A stretch of 64,000 nt of DNA from Changchengzhania lutea (GTDB taxonomy: Bacteria; Bacteroidota; Bacteroidia; Flavobacteriales; Flavobacteriaceae). How positions within the stretch are numbered: the first letter of the stretch is position 1; every line of letters starts with the position of its first letter. The notes under the pieces were generated by a model, which ran no database searches, was not told the DNA's origin, and worked only from the letters and a program-made list of their open reading frames with translations. Positions 26,738 to 34,893 of this stretch are shown here, one piece after another. The stretch spans positions 1,456,001 to 1,520,000 of the forward strand of contig NZ_CP039456.1 in assembly GCF_006974145.1 (NCBI RefSeq), in the 5' to 3' direction. A program made the translations under genes and the position numbers.

Positions 26738-27771
26738 TATACCACTAAGGTTTTAGAGTCTACCCATTCATGTATCCATTTTGAAAGCAATGCAACCCAA
26801 TCGGAGTCATCATTCAGGCATGGTACTGTCGTAAATTGATTACCACCCATTTCATGAAAAATTTCTTGGCCTTCCATAGCAATTTCCTCCAGCGTTTCCA
26901 AGCAATCGCTTACAAATGCGGGCGTTACAATGGCCATATTTTTGACACCTTCCTTACCCAAACGTTCAATAGTTCTATCTGTATAGGGTTGCAACCAGGG
27001 GTCAAAACCTAAACGCGATTGAAATGATGTTGAAAATGTACCTTCCTTAAATTGCAGATGTTCAGCAACCAATCGAGTCACCTCATAACATTGATGTCTA
27101 TAACAAAATTCATGTGCTTTAGATGGTGTTTTACAACAACTTCCATCAATTTTACAATGCGATTTTGTGATATCACTTTTCCGGATATGGCGCTCTGGAA
27201 CCCCATGATATGAGAATAATAAATGCTCATAATTTTTTCCATCTAAATGTGATTTTATCGAATTGGAAAGCACTTTAATATAATCCGGTTTATTGTAAAA
27301 CGCAGGAACCGATTCAATTTTTATATTAGGAAAATGTTCTTGACGAATCTCTTCGGCCAAAACCACAATAGTTTCAGTGGTTGCCATGGCAAACTGCGGA
27401 TATAATGGAAATAGCAATACCTCATCAACACCTTGGTCTACCAATTCTTGTAAGCCTTTTTTGATGGTCATGTTTCCATAGCGCATAGCTAGTGCTACAG
27501 GCTCTTCCACCTGCTTTTGAAGCTTTTTTTGAAGGCGTTCGGACAATACAATAAGTGGAGATCCTTCTTCCCACCATATTTTTTTGTACGCTTTCGCGGA
27601 AGCCTTTGGTCGTGTGTTTAAAATAATACCCTTAACCAGTAAATTTCGTGCCCAAAGTGGCACATCAATAACACGTTCATCCATCAAAAACTCACCTAAA
27701 TATTTTTTTACGTCCTTGGACTCTGGACTATCGGGCGAACCCAGATTAACTAGTAAAATTCCTTTTTTCAT
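26737..27771 (-). CDS. hemH: Ferrochelatase
   Basis: The 344-residue enzyme inserts Fe(II) into protoporphyrin IX. Conserved parts are KKGILLVNLGSPDSPES, EEGSPL, the active-site His in LLFSYHGVPERHIRKSD, and the Glu in CLETLEEIAMEG. A cysteine-rich stretch (HCKIDGSCCKTPSKAHEFCY) sits where many bacterial enzymes have few cysteines; whether it binds metal is not known here. It follows a 57-aa small gene by 9 bases, and overlaps the MATE start. Confidence 0.95.
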   Translation of the reverse strand: MKKGILLVNLGSPDSPESKDVKKYLGEFLMDERVIDVPLWARNLLVKGIILNTRPKASAKAYKKIWWEEGSPLIVLSERLQKKLQKQVEEPVALAMRYGNMTIKKGLQELVDQGVDEVLLFPLYPQFAMATTETIVVLAEEIRQEHFPNIKIESVPAFYNKPDYIKVLSNSIKSHLDGKNYEHLLFSYHGVPERHIRKSDITKSHCKIDGSCCKTPSKAHEFCYRHQCYEVTRLVAEHLQFKEGTFSTSFQSRLGFDPWLQPYTDRTIERLGKEGVKNMAIVTPAFVSDCLETLEEIAMEGQEIFHEMGGNQFTTVPCLNDDSDWVALLSKWIHEWVDSKTLVV

Positions 27772-27780
27772 TTACAATTT

Positions 27781-27954
27781 TTATTTTTTAAGCCCTAAAT
27801 AAGATCCTAGTGCTTTTTGTTTGGCAATATTATTTCGAGATGATTCATTATAACAGCTATCTTGAAAAATACCACAGGAAATAGTTGGACGAACTAGAGA
27901 ATTGGTGTTCGTGTTTTTCTCTAATGCTGCAATTTCAGGCGTTAAATAGTTCAT
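27781..27954 (-). CDS. Small conserved-looking protein, 57 aa, two Cys, in the haem operon
   Basis: A complete frame runs from ATG at 27954 to TAA: MNYLTPEIAALEKNTNTNSL, VRPTISCGIFQDSCYNESSR, then NNIAKQKALGSYLGLKK. It is tightly packed between the AraC regulator (6-base gap) and hemH (9-base gap) on the same strand, which argues for a real gene. There is no signal peptide or membrane helix. Two cysteines six residues apart (Cys27, Cys34) might bind metal, haem or form a disulfide. I do not recognise the family. Confidence 0.6.
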   Translation of the reverse strand: MNYLTPEIAALEKNTNTNSLVRPTISCGIFQDSCYNESSRNNIAKQKALGSYLGLKK

Positions 27955-27961
27955 ATACAAG

Positions 27962-28873
27962 CTACAATTGTTGTTGCGTCAATGACATGACATATTTTTT
28001 AGGCGTTGTGCCATATTTCTTTTTAAACGCTGCGATAAAATGACTGGAGGTGCTGTAGCCCACTTTATGGCCGACTTCATTGACATTATCATTACCTGCT
28101 TCTAATAATTTTCGAGCTACCTCCATTTTATAATCAAATAGAAAACTAAAAACGGAATCTCCATAAATCTGCTTAAAGCCTTCTTTTAGCTTTTTAATAT
28201 TTAATCCTATCTCATCAGCAAGTTCTTGTAAACTTGGTGGTTCTGCCATTCTTGCAATAATAATCTCTTTAGCCTTCCTTATTTTTATAACATTCGTTTC
28301 GTCAACTAAAAACGGACATTGCTCAATATCGGCCTCTTCGCTTCTATTAAAATACAAGCTCAAAAGTTCGTAGGCTTTGCCTTTGTAATATAGGTTTTTG
28401 ATGCTGGAATTTAAGTTATAATTTATAAGCTGGTTTAGAACAATGGCCATAGATGGCGAAATATTCCCATCCTTATAATATTTTTTATCCTTATTGTCTT
28501 GATTTAAAAATGAAATATAATCGGCTTCTTGAGAAAATAAACCATGAAATTTTTTGATAGATATCAATATAGAAACCATCCAAGATTGCGGATTGATGTC
28601 CAAACAAATTGGAAGATCACGTTGCGGGTTATAAAGCAATAATGAGTTTTCTTCAAGAATATCCAATCGGTATCTGCCGGCATTAAAAACAAATTGACTA
28701 GAGCCTTTCACACAGAAATGAAACTGAATATAATCACTATCTATCTCTTTTGCAACAGATTGTAAATCACTTAATTCATTTTTATAGGTAAGCACAAAAA
28801 ACCCATCGTCAACCTTGGTTTCATCAAACGCCCTTTTAGCGACACTTTTGTTAATTGTGATTTCTTCTTTCAT
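27962..28873 (-). CDS. AraC-family regulator at the head of the haem locus
   Basis: The 303-residue protein has an N-terminal sensor region (YIQFHFCVKGSSQFVFNAGRY) and a C-terminal AraC HTH pair (about 205-300: PSLQELADEIGLNIKKLKEGFK and VNEVGHKVGYSTSSHFIAAF, ending KKYGTTPKKYVMS). It is transcribed divergently from hemA and forms the first gene of the hemH arm. Its position makes it the obvious candidate regulator for both arms, perhaps responding to iron or haem status; that is inference from context. Confidence 0.9.
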   Translation of the reverse strand: MKEEITINKSVAKRAFDETKVDDGFFVLTYKNELSDLQSVAKEIDSDYIQFHFCVKGSSQFVFNAGRYRLDILEENSLLLYNPQRDLPICLDINPQSWMVSILISIKKFHGLFSQEADYISFLNQDNKDKKYYKDGNISPSMAIVLNQLINYNLNSSIKNLYYKGKAYELLSLYFNRSEEADIEQCPFLVDETNVIKIRKAKEIIIARMAEPPSLQELADEIGLNIKKLKEGFKQIYGDSVFSFLFDYKMEVARKLLEAGNDNVNEVGHKVGYSTSSHFIAAFKKKYGTTPKKYVMSLTQQQL

Positions 28874-28930
28874 ATGAATTTTATTTAGATTGGTTCTAAA
28901 TTGATTATTGAAAACCCGCCCAATTCACTG

Positions 28931-28938
28931 CAAAAATA
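28931..28938 (-). promoter_or_regulatory. -7 promoter element of the AraC-hemH-hemJ arm
   Basis: The minus strand reads TATTTTTG, matching TAnnTTTG, 57 bases from the AraC ATG at 28873. The long leader would leave room for regulation. Confidence 0.45.
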
Positions 28939-29033
28939 TGACATTTATCATATAATTAGAAAAAATAAGGTTAAAAAACCACAAACGATACTAAAAGTTC
29001 TTTGAGCGTTACTTTTTTGCTTCACATCAGTTC

Positions 29034-29041
29034 TATTTTTG
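29034..29041 (+). promoter_or_regulatory. -7 promoter element of the hemA arm
   Basis: TATTTTTG matches TAnnTTTG, 22 bases before the hemA ATG at 29064. The two divergent -7 boxes are about 95 bases apart, so a shared operator could lie between them. Confidence 0.5.
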
Positions 29042-29063
29042 TTTCATAATTTCAAGTATTATC

Positions 29064-30326
29064 ATGCAGAAGTATAATATTTCTCGAAGTCATTATTTTT
29101 ATGCTATTGGTTTAAGCTATAAAAAAGCAGATGCCGATATTAGAGGTCGCTTTAGTTTAGACGAAGCGTCAAAATTGGCGGTTCTTAACCAAGCCAAAGA
29201 GAATGATATTGAAAGCTTGGTAGTAACATCTACGTGCAATCGTACTGAAATATATGGTTTTGCACAGCATCCTTTTCAATTAATTCAATTACTTTGTGAT
29301 AATACCAGAGGTACGGTAGAGGAATTTCAAGAGGTCGCCTATATATATAAAAACAAAGATGCCATTGCGCACATGTTTCGTGTGGGCTCTGGGTTAGACA
29401 GCCAAATTCTTGGTGATTTTGAAATTATAAGTCAGTTAAAAACCAGTGCAAGAATATCAAAAAAACACGGTTTGCTCAATCATTTTACAGAACGATTGGT
29501 CAATGCCGTTATTCAGGCAAGCAAACGTATTAAGACAGAGACCAACATCTCTTCGGGCGCCACCTCGGTATCCTTTGCTTCTGTTCAGTATATTTTTAAA
29601 AATATTGAAGATATTTCCAGCAAGAATATTTTACTGTTTGGAACGGGAAAAATAGGAAGAAACACTTGCGAAAACTTAGTGAAACATACTAAAAACGAGC
29701 ATATTACACTCATTAATAGAACTAAGGATAAAGCACAAAAAATTGCCGGAAAATTTAATTTAATTGTTAAAGATTATGGTAATTTACAAGAAGAGATAAG
29801 CCATTCTGACATCTTAATCGTAGCTACCGGAGCGCAACGTCCTACTATAGACAAGCACCTAATTCAAACCCATAAGCCACTACTTATCTTAGACCTTTCC
29901 ATTCCTAAAAACGTTCATGAGAATGTTGAAGAATTAAGCAATGTTTCTTTAGTGCACCTCGACCATTTATCACAAATAACAGACAGCACATTATCTGCTA
30001 GAAAAGCACATATTCCTTTAGCTGAAACTATTATTGAAGAGGTAAAATCAGATTTTAATAGCTGGTTGGAAACCAGAAAATTTGCTCCAACGATAAAGGC
30101 ATTGAAACATAAGTTAAATAATTTTGCAATTGCAGAATTAGATACTCAGCGTAAAAAGTTGTCTGATTTTAACGAAGCTCAGGCCGAAATAATTAGCACT
30201 AATATTATTCAAAAAATAACCAATCATTTTGCACATCATTTAAAAGATGACAATATTTCTACAGACGATAGTCTAGAACTTATAAAGCAAGTGTTTCAGT
30301 TAGAACCTTCAACTAAAAATGTCTAA
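29064..30326 (+). CDS. hemA: Glutamyl-tRNA reductase
   Basis: The 420-residue enzyme reduces Glu-tRNA to glutamate-1-semialdehyde, the first committed step of the C5 tetrapyrrole route. The catalytic Cys58 is in VVTSTCNRTEIYGF. SGLDSQILGDFEIISQLK is the conserved substrate-binding block, and the Rossmann-type NADPH domain starts at NILLFGTGKIGRNTCENL. The C-terminal dimerisation helix region follows. It heads the plus-strand haem operon and overlaps hemC by 8 bases. Confidence 0.96.
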   Translation: MQKYNISRSHYFYAIGLSYKKADADIRGRFSLDEASKLAVLNQAKENDIESLVVTSTCNRTEIYGFAQHPFQLIQLLCDNTRGTVEEFQEVAYIYKNKDAIAHMFRVGSGLDSQILGDFEIISQLKTSARISKKHGLLNHFTERLVNAVIQASKRIKTETNISSGATSVSFASVQYIFKNIEDISSKNILLFGTGKIGRNTCENLVKHTKNEHITLINRTKDKAQKIAGKFNLIVKDYGNLQEEISHSDILIVATGAQRPTIDKHLIQTHKPLLILDLSIPKNVHENVEELSNVSLVHLDHLSQITDSTLSARKAHIPLAETIIEEVKSDFNSWLETRKFAPTIKALKHKLNNFAIAELDTQRKKLSDFNEAQAEIISTNIIQKITNHFAHHLKDDNISTDDSLELIKQVFQLEPSTKNV

Positions 30327-31896
30327 AATTATTAGAATTGGTACACGCGATAGTGAATTAGCACTATGGCAAGCAAAAATAGTACAAAGTCAACTTGAGC
30401 ATTTAGGGCATAAAACAACCATTGTTCCTGTAAAATCCACGGGCGATTTAGTTCTGGACAAACCACTTTACGAACTTGGAATAACCGGTATCTTTACCAG
30501 GACCTTGGATATTGCCATGTTAAATCATGATATTGATATTGCCGTCCATTCTTTAAAAGACGTACCAACGGTGCTACCAAAAGGCATTGTGCAAGCAGCC
30601 GTTTTAAAACGGGGCAACGTTAATGACACGCTCGTATTTAAGGATAATGAAGAATTTTTAGGTGCCAAAGAGGCTATTGTGGCCACTGGTAGCTTACGAA
30701 GACGTGCCCAGTGGTTAAACAGATTTCCAACACATACTATAGTCGATTTAAGGGGTAACGTAAATTCCCGCTTACAGAAATTAGAGGGCCATGAAGATTG
30801 GAATGGCGCTATTTTCGCCGCTGCTGGTATTGGAAGAATCGGGATAAGGCCCGAGGAGGCTATTAATTTAGATTGGATGATTCCTGCGCCTGCACAAGGC
30901 GCCATTATGATTACGGCTTTAGAAGACGATGAGGAAACAAGAACTGCCTGTGCAGAATTAAATCACGAAGAGACTGAAATTTGCACTACTATTGAGCGCG
31001 AGTTCCTAAATAAACTAGAAGGTGGGTGTACGGCTCCAATAGGCGCATTGGCATACATTAAAGATGAAGAGGTTAATTTTAAAGGGGTTCTATTAAGTGT
31101 GGATGGCACAAAAAAAATTGATGTTACTAGGGTTAAAAAATTAGGCGAACATAATGACTTGGCTCAATATTGTGCTGATTTTATTATTGAACGTGGCGGA
31201 AAACGACTGATGGACATCATCAGGCAATCAGACAAAAAAACCAATGTGTACTCTACAAAATCGTTTACCGAAGATCAACGTCTTTTATTTCATGAAAAAG
31301 TAGTCGCTGATAGCTCAGATTTTATCAAAATAAGTTTGAATCGGATTCATCCGCGTTTCTTAAAAAATGAAATTCAAAATGTAGTGATTACTAGTAAAAA
31401 TGTGGTGGAATCATTAATAACTAATTACTCTGCTGTAGAACTTCAATTTAAGAATATTTACTGTGTTGGTCGAAGAACCAAACGTCTTATTGAAAAAAGA
31501 ATCGGAAAAGTCACCCATTTTGAAAATAATGCAAAAAGGCTTGCCGAGTATTTAGTCGATTTTATTGAAGGCACCGAAGTCACTTATTTTTGTAGCGACA
31601 TTCGCTTGGATGCTTTACCAACTATTTTGGCTGAAAATCACATCAAGGTAAATGAAGTTGAAGCATATCAAACAAAATACGACGGCATAAAAGTAGATGA
31701 TTCCGTAGAAAGTGTGATGTTTTATAGTCCATCAACTGTTGAAGGTTTTGTTCAGAAGAATGATGCTGAAGTGATTGCATTTTGCATAGGAGAAACAACG
31801 GCTAATGAAGCAAGTAAGCATTTTAAGGATGTGAGGATTGCTAAAGTGCCAACTGTTGAAAGTGTGATTGAATTAGTAAATGAGTATTATATATAA
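30319..31896 (+). CDS. hemC: Hydroxymethylbilane synthase fused to uroporphyrinogen-III synthase
   Basis: The 525-residue protein is too long for HemC alone (about 310). The N-terminal part (1-305) has IRIGTRDSELALWQAK, VPVKSTGDLVLDKPLYELG and the dipyrromethane-cofactor Cys237 in LEGGCTAPIGALA. The C-terminal 215 residues match the loosely conserved HemD fold: NVVITSKNVVESL, YFCSDIRLDALPTILAEN, VMFYSPSTVEGFV and FCIGETTANEASKH. The fused enzyme would convert porphobilinogen to uroporphyrinogen III. No separate hemD is seen in the window, which supports the fusion reading. A palindromic repeat begins at the base after its stop. Confidence 0.93.
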   Translation: MSKIIRIGTRDSELALWQAKIVQSQLEHLGHKTTIVPVKSTGDLVLDKPLYELGITGIFTRTLDIAMLNHDIDIAVHSLKDVPTVLPKGIVQAAVLKRGNVNDTLVFKDNEEFLGAKEAIVATGSLRRRAQWLNRFPTHTIVDLRGNVNSRLQKLEGHEDWNGAIFAAAGIGRIGIRPEEAINLDWMIPAPAQGAIMITALEDDEETRTACAELNHEETEICTTIEREFLNKLEGGCTAPIGALAYIKDEEVNFKGVLLSVDGTKKIDVTRVKKLGEHNDLAQYCADFIIERGGKRLMDIIRQSDKKTNVYSTKSFTEDQRLLFHEKVVADSSDFIKISLNRIHPRFLKNEIQNVVITSKNVVESLITNYSAVELQFKNIYCVGRRTKRLIEKRIGKVTHFENNAKRLAEYLVDFIEGTEVTYFCSDIRLDALPTILAENHIKVNEVEAYQTKYDGIKVDDSVESVMFYSPSTVEGFVQKNDAEVIAFCIGETTANEASKHFKDVRIAKVPTVESVIELVNEYYI

Positions 31897-31977
31897 TGGC
31901 TTTTAGCTATTAGCCCTATGCCGTTTGCGCCACTGTTATGAAGAGCAAATAGCAAAGGGCTAACTGCCAAAAGCTAG
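31897..31977. repeat. Inverted repeat after hemC (81 bp)
   Basis: The left arm TGGCTTTTAGCTATTAGCCC (continuing to 31928) pairs with the right arm GCAAATAGCAAAGGGCTAAC (continuing to 31977) with about 80% complementarity. It starts at the first base after the hemC stop. Sequence like its right arm recurs at 32351-32380. Confidence 0.7.
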
Positions 31978-31981
31978 TGAA

Positions 31982-32338
31982 ATGAGAGACTTTAGAAAAC
32001 TTGAAATTTGAAAAAACGGAATTGAGCTTGTAAAGCAAGTATATCTATTATCAGATAAAATGCCTTCAGAAGAAAAGTTTGGTTTAAGAAGTCAAATAAC
32101 AAGAGCATCTGTTTCTGTGCCATCAAATATTGCAGAAGAATGCAGTAGAAATAGTGAAGTTGAATTTAAGCGCTTTTTAGAAATTGCAATCGGATCATTA
32201 TTTGAGGTTGAGACGCAACTCATAATAGCTCAAGAACTTGAATTTATAGAACCAGAAGAACTCAAAGTCATTTTTAATTTAATTCAAAAAGAAGGCAGAA
32301 TGATAAACAGTTTAATTAATAAAATAAAAAATAGCTGA
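31982..32338 (+). pseudogene. Four-helix-bundle (S23/IVS-type) gene with a nonsense codon
   Basis: From ATG at 31982 the frame reads MRDFRKLEI, then TGA, then KNGIELVKQVYLLSDKM and on to RSQITRASVSVPSNIAEECS and the end. Family members have Trp at the stop position (LEIWK), so one G-to-A change made TGA. A shorter frame (32060-32338, 92 residues) starts after the break but lacks helix 1. The family is the rRNA intervening-sequence/four-helix-bundle group of unknown function, often mobile in Bacteroidota. It lies between hemC and hemE, flanked by related repeats. Confidence 0.75.
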
Positions 32339-32380
32339 TAAGCCTGAACTAAAAGCCAAAGGCAAACAGCCAAATGCTAG
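32332..32380. repeat. Repeat downstream of the four-helix-bundle pseudogene
   Basis: AAAAGCCAAAGGCAAACAGC and CAAATGCTAG resemble the right arm of the repeat at 31945-31977 (GCAAAGGGCTAACTGCC, AAAAGCTAG). The two bracket the pseudogene and suggest they arrived together. The ATG at 32374 lies inside this repeat. Confidence 0.5.
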
Positions 32381-32382
32381 AT

Positions 32383-33411
32383 ATGATTAAAAACGATTTA
32401 TTTTTAAGAGCATTAAAAGGAGAAACCGTAAGCCGTCCACCCGTTTGGATGATGCGTCAAGCCGGACGCTACTTGCCAGAATTTATGGCCATTAAAGAAA
32501 AGTACGATTTTTTTACACGTTGTCGCACGCCTGAGTTAGCAAGTGAGATTACTGTGCAACCCATAAGAAGATACGGTATGGATGCCGCCATTTTATTTTG
32601 TGATATTTTGGTAATTCCGCAAGCTATGAACATCGAGGTACAAATGAAACCCAATTTTGGACCGTATTTACCAAACCCTGTTCGTTCGCAAAAAGATGTT
32701 GACAAAGTCATCGTTCCTGATGTTAAGGTGGAACTGGATTATGTGTATCAAGCTATAAAAGCCACCAAAGAAAAACTGAATAATGACATTCCATTAATAG
32801 GTTTTTCGGGATCCCCTTGGACTATTTTATGCTACTGTGTACAAGGTCAAGGCAGTAAGAATTTTGATAAAGCCAAAGAATTTTGTTTTACAAATCCTAT
32901 CGCTGCACATCAATTACTTCAAAAAATAACCGATACCACGATTGCCTATTTAAAAGAAAAGGTGAAAGCAGGTTGCGATGCCGTACAAGTATTCGATTCT
33001 TGGGGTGGGATGCTCTCTCCTGTCGATTATCAAGAATTTTCATGGCAATATATTCAACAAATTATTGATGCTTTAAAAGACGATGCCCCTGTAATTGCAT
33101 TTGGTAAAGGCTGCTGGTTTGCCTTAAATGATATGGCAAAATCCGGTGCCGCTGCCCTGGGCGTAGATTGGACTTGTTCTCCTAGAAATGCACGTTATTT
33201 AACTGGTGGTAATATTACGCTTCAAGGTAATTTTGACCCGACTCGGTTGTTTTCACCACCATCAGAAATAAAGAAAATGGTACACCAAATGATTAACGAA
33301 TTTGGGAAAGACAAATACATTGTAAATTTAGGCCATGGTATTTTACCTAATATTCCATTAGATCATGCCAAGGCATTTATAGATGCTGTTAAAGAGTATA
33401 GCCCCTCTTAA
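32383..33411 (+). CDS. hemE: Uroporphyrinogen decarboxylase
   Basis: The 342-residue enzyme decarboxylates uroporphyrinogen III to coproporphyrinogen III. Signatures are [42 protein letters not shown] and [11 protein letters not shown]. The frame extends to an ATG at 32374, but that ATG is part of a repeat, so I start at 32383 (MIKNDLF), the usual family start. The last codons (SPS and TAA) coincide with the start of a REP-like palindrome, so its natural C-terminus may have been replaced. Confidence 0.95.
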   Translation: MIKNDLFLRALKGETVSRPPVWMMRQAGRYLPEFMAIKEKYDFFTRCRTPELASEITVQPIRRYGMDAAILFCDILVIPQAMNIEVQMKPNFGPYLPNPVRSQKDVDKVIVPDVKVELDYVYQAIKATKEKLNNDIPLIGFSGSPWTILCYCVQGQGSKNFDKAKEFCFTNPIAAHQLLQKITDTTIAYLKEKVKAGCDAVQVFDSWGGMLSPVDYQEFSWQYIQQIIDALKDDAPVIAFGKGCWFALNDMAKSGAAALGVDWTCSPRNARYLTGGNITLQGNFDPTRLFSPPSEIKKMVHQMINEFGKDKYIVNLGHGILPNIPLDHAKAFIDAVKEYSPS

Positions 33412-33428
33412 TCTCCCCCAGGGGGAGA
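33402..33428. repeat. REP-like palindrome at the hemE stop
   Basis: The stretch reads GCCCCTCTTAATCTCCCCC then A then GGGGGAGA; TCTCCCCC / GGGGGAGA is a perfect 8-bp stem. The upstream CCCTCTTAA includes the hemE stop codon. With the hairpin at 33501-33532 it forms a paired, BIME-like arrangement. Confidence 0.7.
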
Positions 33429-33500
33429 AACTGTTATGGCAAAATAGCACTCTAAAAGTTTGACATTTTGACGAAAGTTTAATATAAATACGACTCAAAC

Positions 33501-33532
33501 TCCCTCTCCTTCGGAGAGGGCTGGGGAGAGGA
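33501..33532. repeat. REP-like hairpin between hemE and the EI24 gene
   Basis: CCCTCTCC-TTC-GGAGAGGG is a perfect 8-bp stem followed by CTGGGGAGAGG. The same layout (hairpin, short spacer, G-rich tail) is found inside hemF at 35881-35910. Confidence 0.75.
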
Positions 33533-33552
33533 ATAGAGCTAGGAGAGGATTT

Positions 33553-34305
33553 ATGATTAAAAATATCACATTAGGGATCAAAGCCTATTTCGGAGCTTTT
33601 AGTTTAATTTCAAAACTAAAACTCTGGAAATATTTTGCTGTTCCTATGGTAATTAGTGTCATTACGGCATCCACAATAGGTGTTTCAGCATATGCCTTTT
33701 CAGATAACATCGGCACTTTTATTTCTAAAGCTTGGGTTTGGGAATGGGGGAAGGATACTTTTTCTGTCTTCGGCACCATCCTTGGCGCACTAATGGTTAT
33801 AGTCATCGGCCTCATTTTATATAAGCACATAATTATGGCTTTATCGGCGCCGTTTATGAGTCCGGTTTCAGAGAAAATTGAAAAATACATCACCGGTAAT
33901 CTAAATGCAGATCATAGAAAAACCTCTTTTTCAGAGCAACTGTATCGTGGCATCCGTATTAATGTTAGAAACCTTTTATTAGAATTACTTTTCACAATCC
34001 CAATTCTACTTTTAAAATTCATCCCTGTAATCAACATTTTTTCAACCATATTATTGTTTCTAGTCCAAGCGTATTACGCGGGTTTTGGTAATATGGATTA
34101 TACTTTGGAGCGACACTTTAAATATCGCCAAAGTGTGAATTTTGTAAAAAAGCACAAAGGAATTGCTATTGGGAATGGTATTGTATTTATGTTGTTCTTG
34201 ATAATTCCTGTGATTGGAGTTATTTTGGTATTGCCATTATCGGTCACTGCGGCTACCTTAAAAACAGTTGAGTCTCTAGAAATTGATAATCTAGAAAGCA
34301 GGTGA
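33553..34305 (+). CDS. EI24/CysZ-like membrane protein
   Basis: The 250-residue protein has four or more membrane helices (about 25-50, 77-100, 143-180, 210-235). The N-terminus, MIKNITLGIKAYFGAFSLISK, and the middle ALSAPFMSPVSEKIEKYITG match the EI24 domain also seen in the sulfate permease CysZ. Its role in this operon is unknown. Its stop overlaps the start of the GNAT gene by 4 bases (GTGA), so the two are translationally coupled. Confidence 0.85.
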   Translation: MIKNITLGIKAYFGAFSLISKLKLWKYFAVPMVISVITASTIGVSAYAFSDNIGTFISKAWVWEWGKDTFSVFGTILGALMVIVIGLILYKHIIMALSAPFMSPVSEKIEKYITGNLNADHRKTSFSEQLYRGIRINVRNLLLELLFTIPILLLKFIPVINIFSTILLFLVQAYYAGFGNMDYTLERHFKYRQSVNFVKKHKGIAIGNGIVFMLFLIIPVIGVILVLPLSVTAATLKTVESLEIDNLESR

Positions 34306-34841
34306 ATTTTGATGCCTACCACATATCGCCTATAAAATCAAGTGATGCTTGGAAGGTCTGTAATTTTATAATTTCGAATGAAGATCGATTAAAAACGTAT
34401 TTTCCTAATACCTTAAAACAAAACTTAACCCCAGAATTATCAAAAAAATTTGTTGAAAAAAAGGTGAAACAATTCGAATTAGAAGAAGAATATCTCTTTA
34501 CAATCAAAACGATTGAAACCTCAGAAATCGTTGGATTGGTCTATATTAAAGAAATTGATTGCACGACCAAACAAGGTGAGTTCGCGTATTGCATTGGCTA
34601 CCCCTACACAGGCAAAGGGATTACCGCCAAAGCGATTCATCTACTATCTGATTACGCTTTTAATGATTTGGGGCTTAAAAGACTTCAAATTATTGTGTAT
34701 AAAGATAACCTTGCCAGTATCCAAGTGGCTAAAAACAATAATTTTACTTGGATAAAAACACTTAAAAACGAATTCACTCCTATAGGATCAAAACCTTTAG
34801 ACATGGAACTTTATGAACTGTACCATGAATTTGAACAGTGA
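34302..34841 (+). CDS. GNAT-family N-acetyltransferase (RimJ/RimL type)
   Basis: The 179-residue protein starts at a GTG overlapping the EI24 stop. It has the GNAT acetyl-CoA site GYPYTGKGITAKAIHLLSDY and the following LKRLQIIVYKDNLASIQVAKNN block, typical of RimJ/RimL-like N-terminal or small-molecule acetyltransferases. The substrate is unknown. Its stop (34839-34841) lies just where hemF would normally begin, and where a transposase unit is now inserted. Confidence 0.88.
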   Translation: MNFDAYHISPIKSSDAWKVCNFIISNEDRLKTYFPNTLKQNLTPELSKKFVEKKVKQFELEEEYLFTIKTIETSEIVGLVYIKEIDCTTKQGEFAYCIGYPYTGKGITAKAIHLLSDYAFNDLGLKRLQIIVYKDNLASIQVAKNNNFTWIKTLKNEFTPIGSKPLDMELYELYHEFEQ

Positions 34842-34893
34842 TGATAATGAACCAGGCCTGACAGGTCTTAGAAACAAAGAAAACAGTAATAAA

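Noticed and set aside
31982-32338. The idea that TGA is read as Trp or selenocysteine in the four-helix-bundle gene
   Set aside because: No selenocysteine hairpin was seen, and other genes in the window use TGA as a normal stop (for example the GNAT gene), so a simple nonsense mutation is more likely.
34813-34893. The upstream part of the transposase frame as coding
   Set aside because: It overlaps the end of the GNAT gene and the left palindrome; the transposase family starts at about MALEKIEKDHYYHIF (34894).
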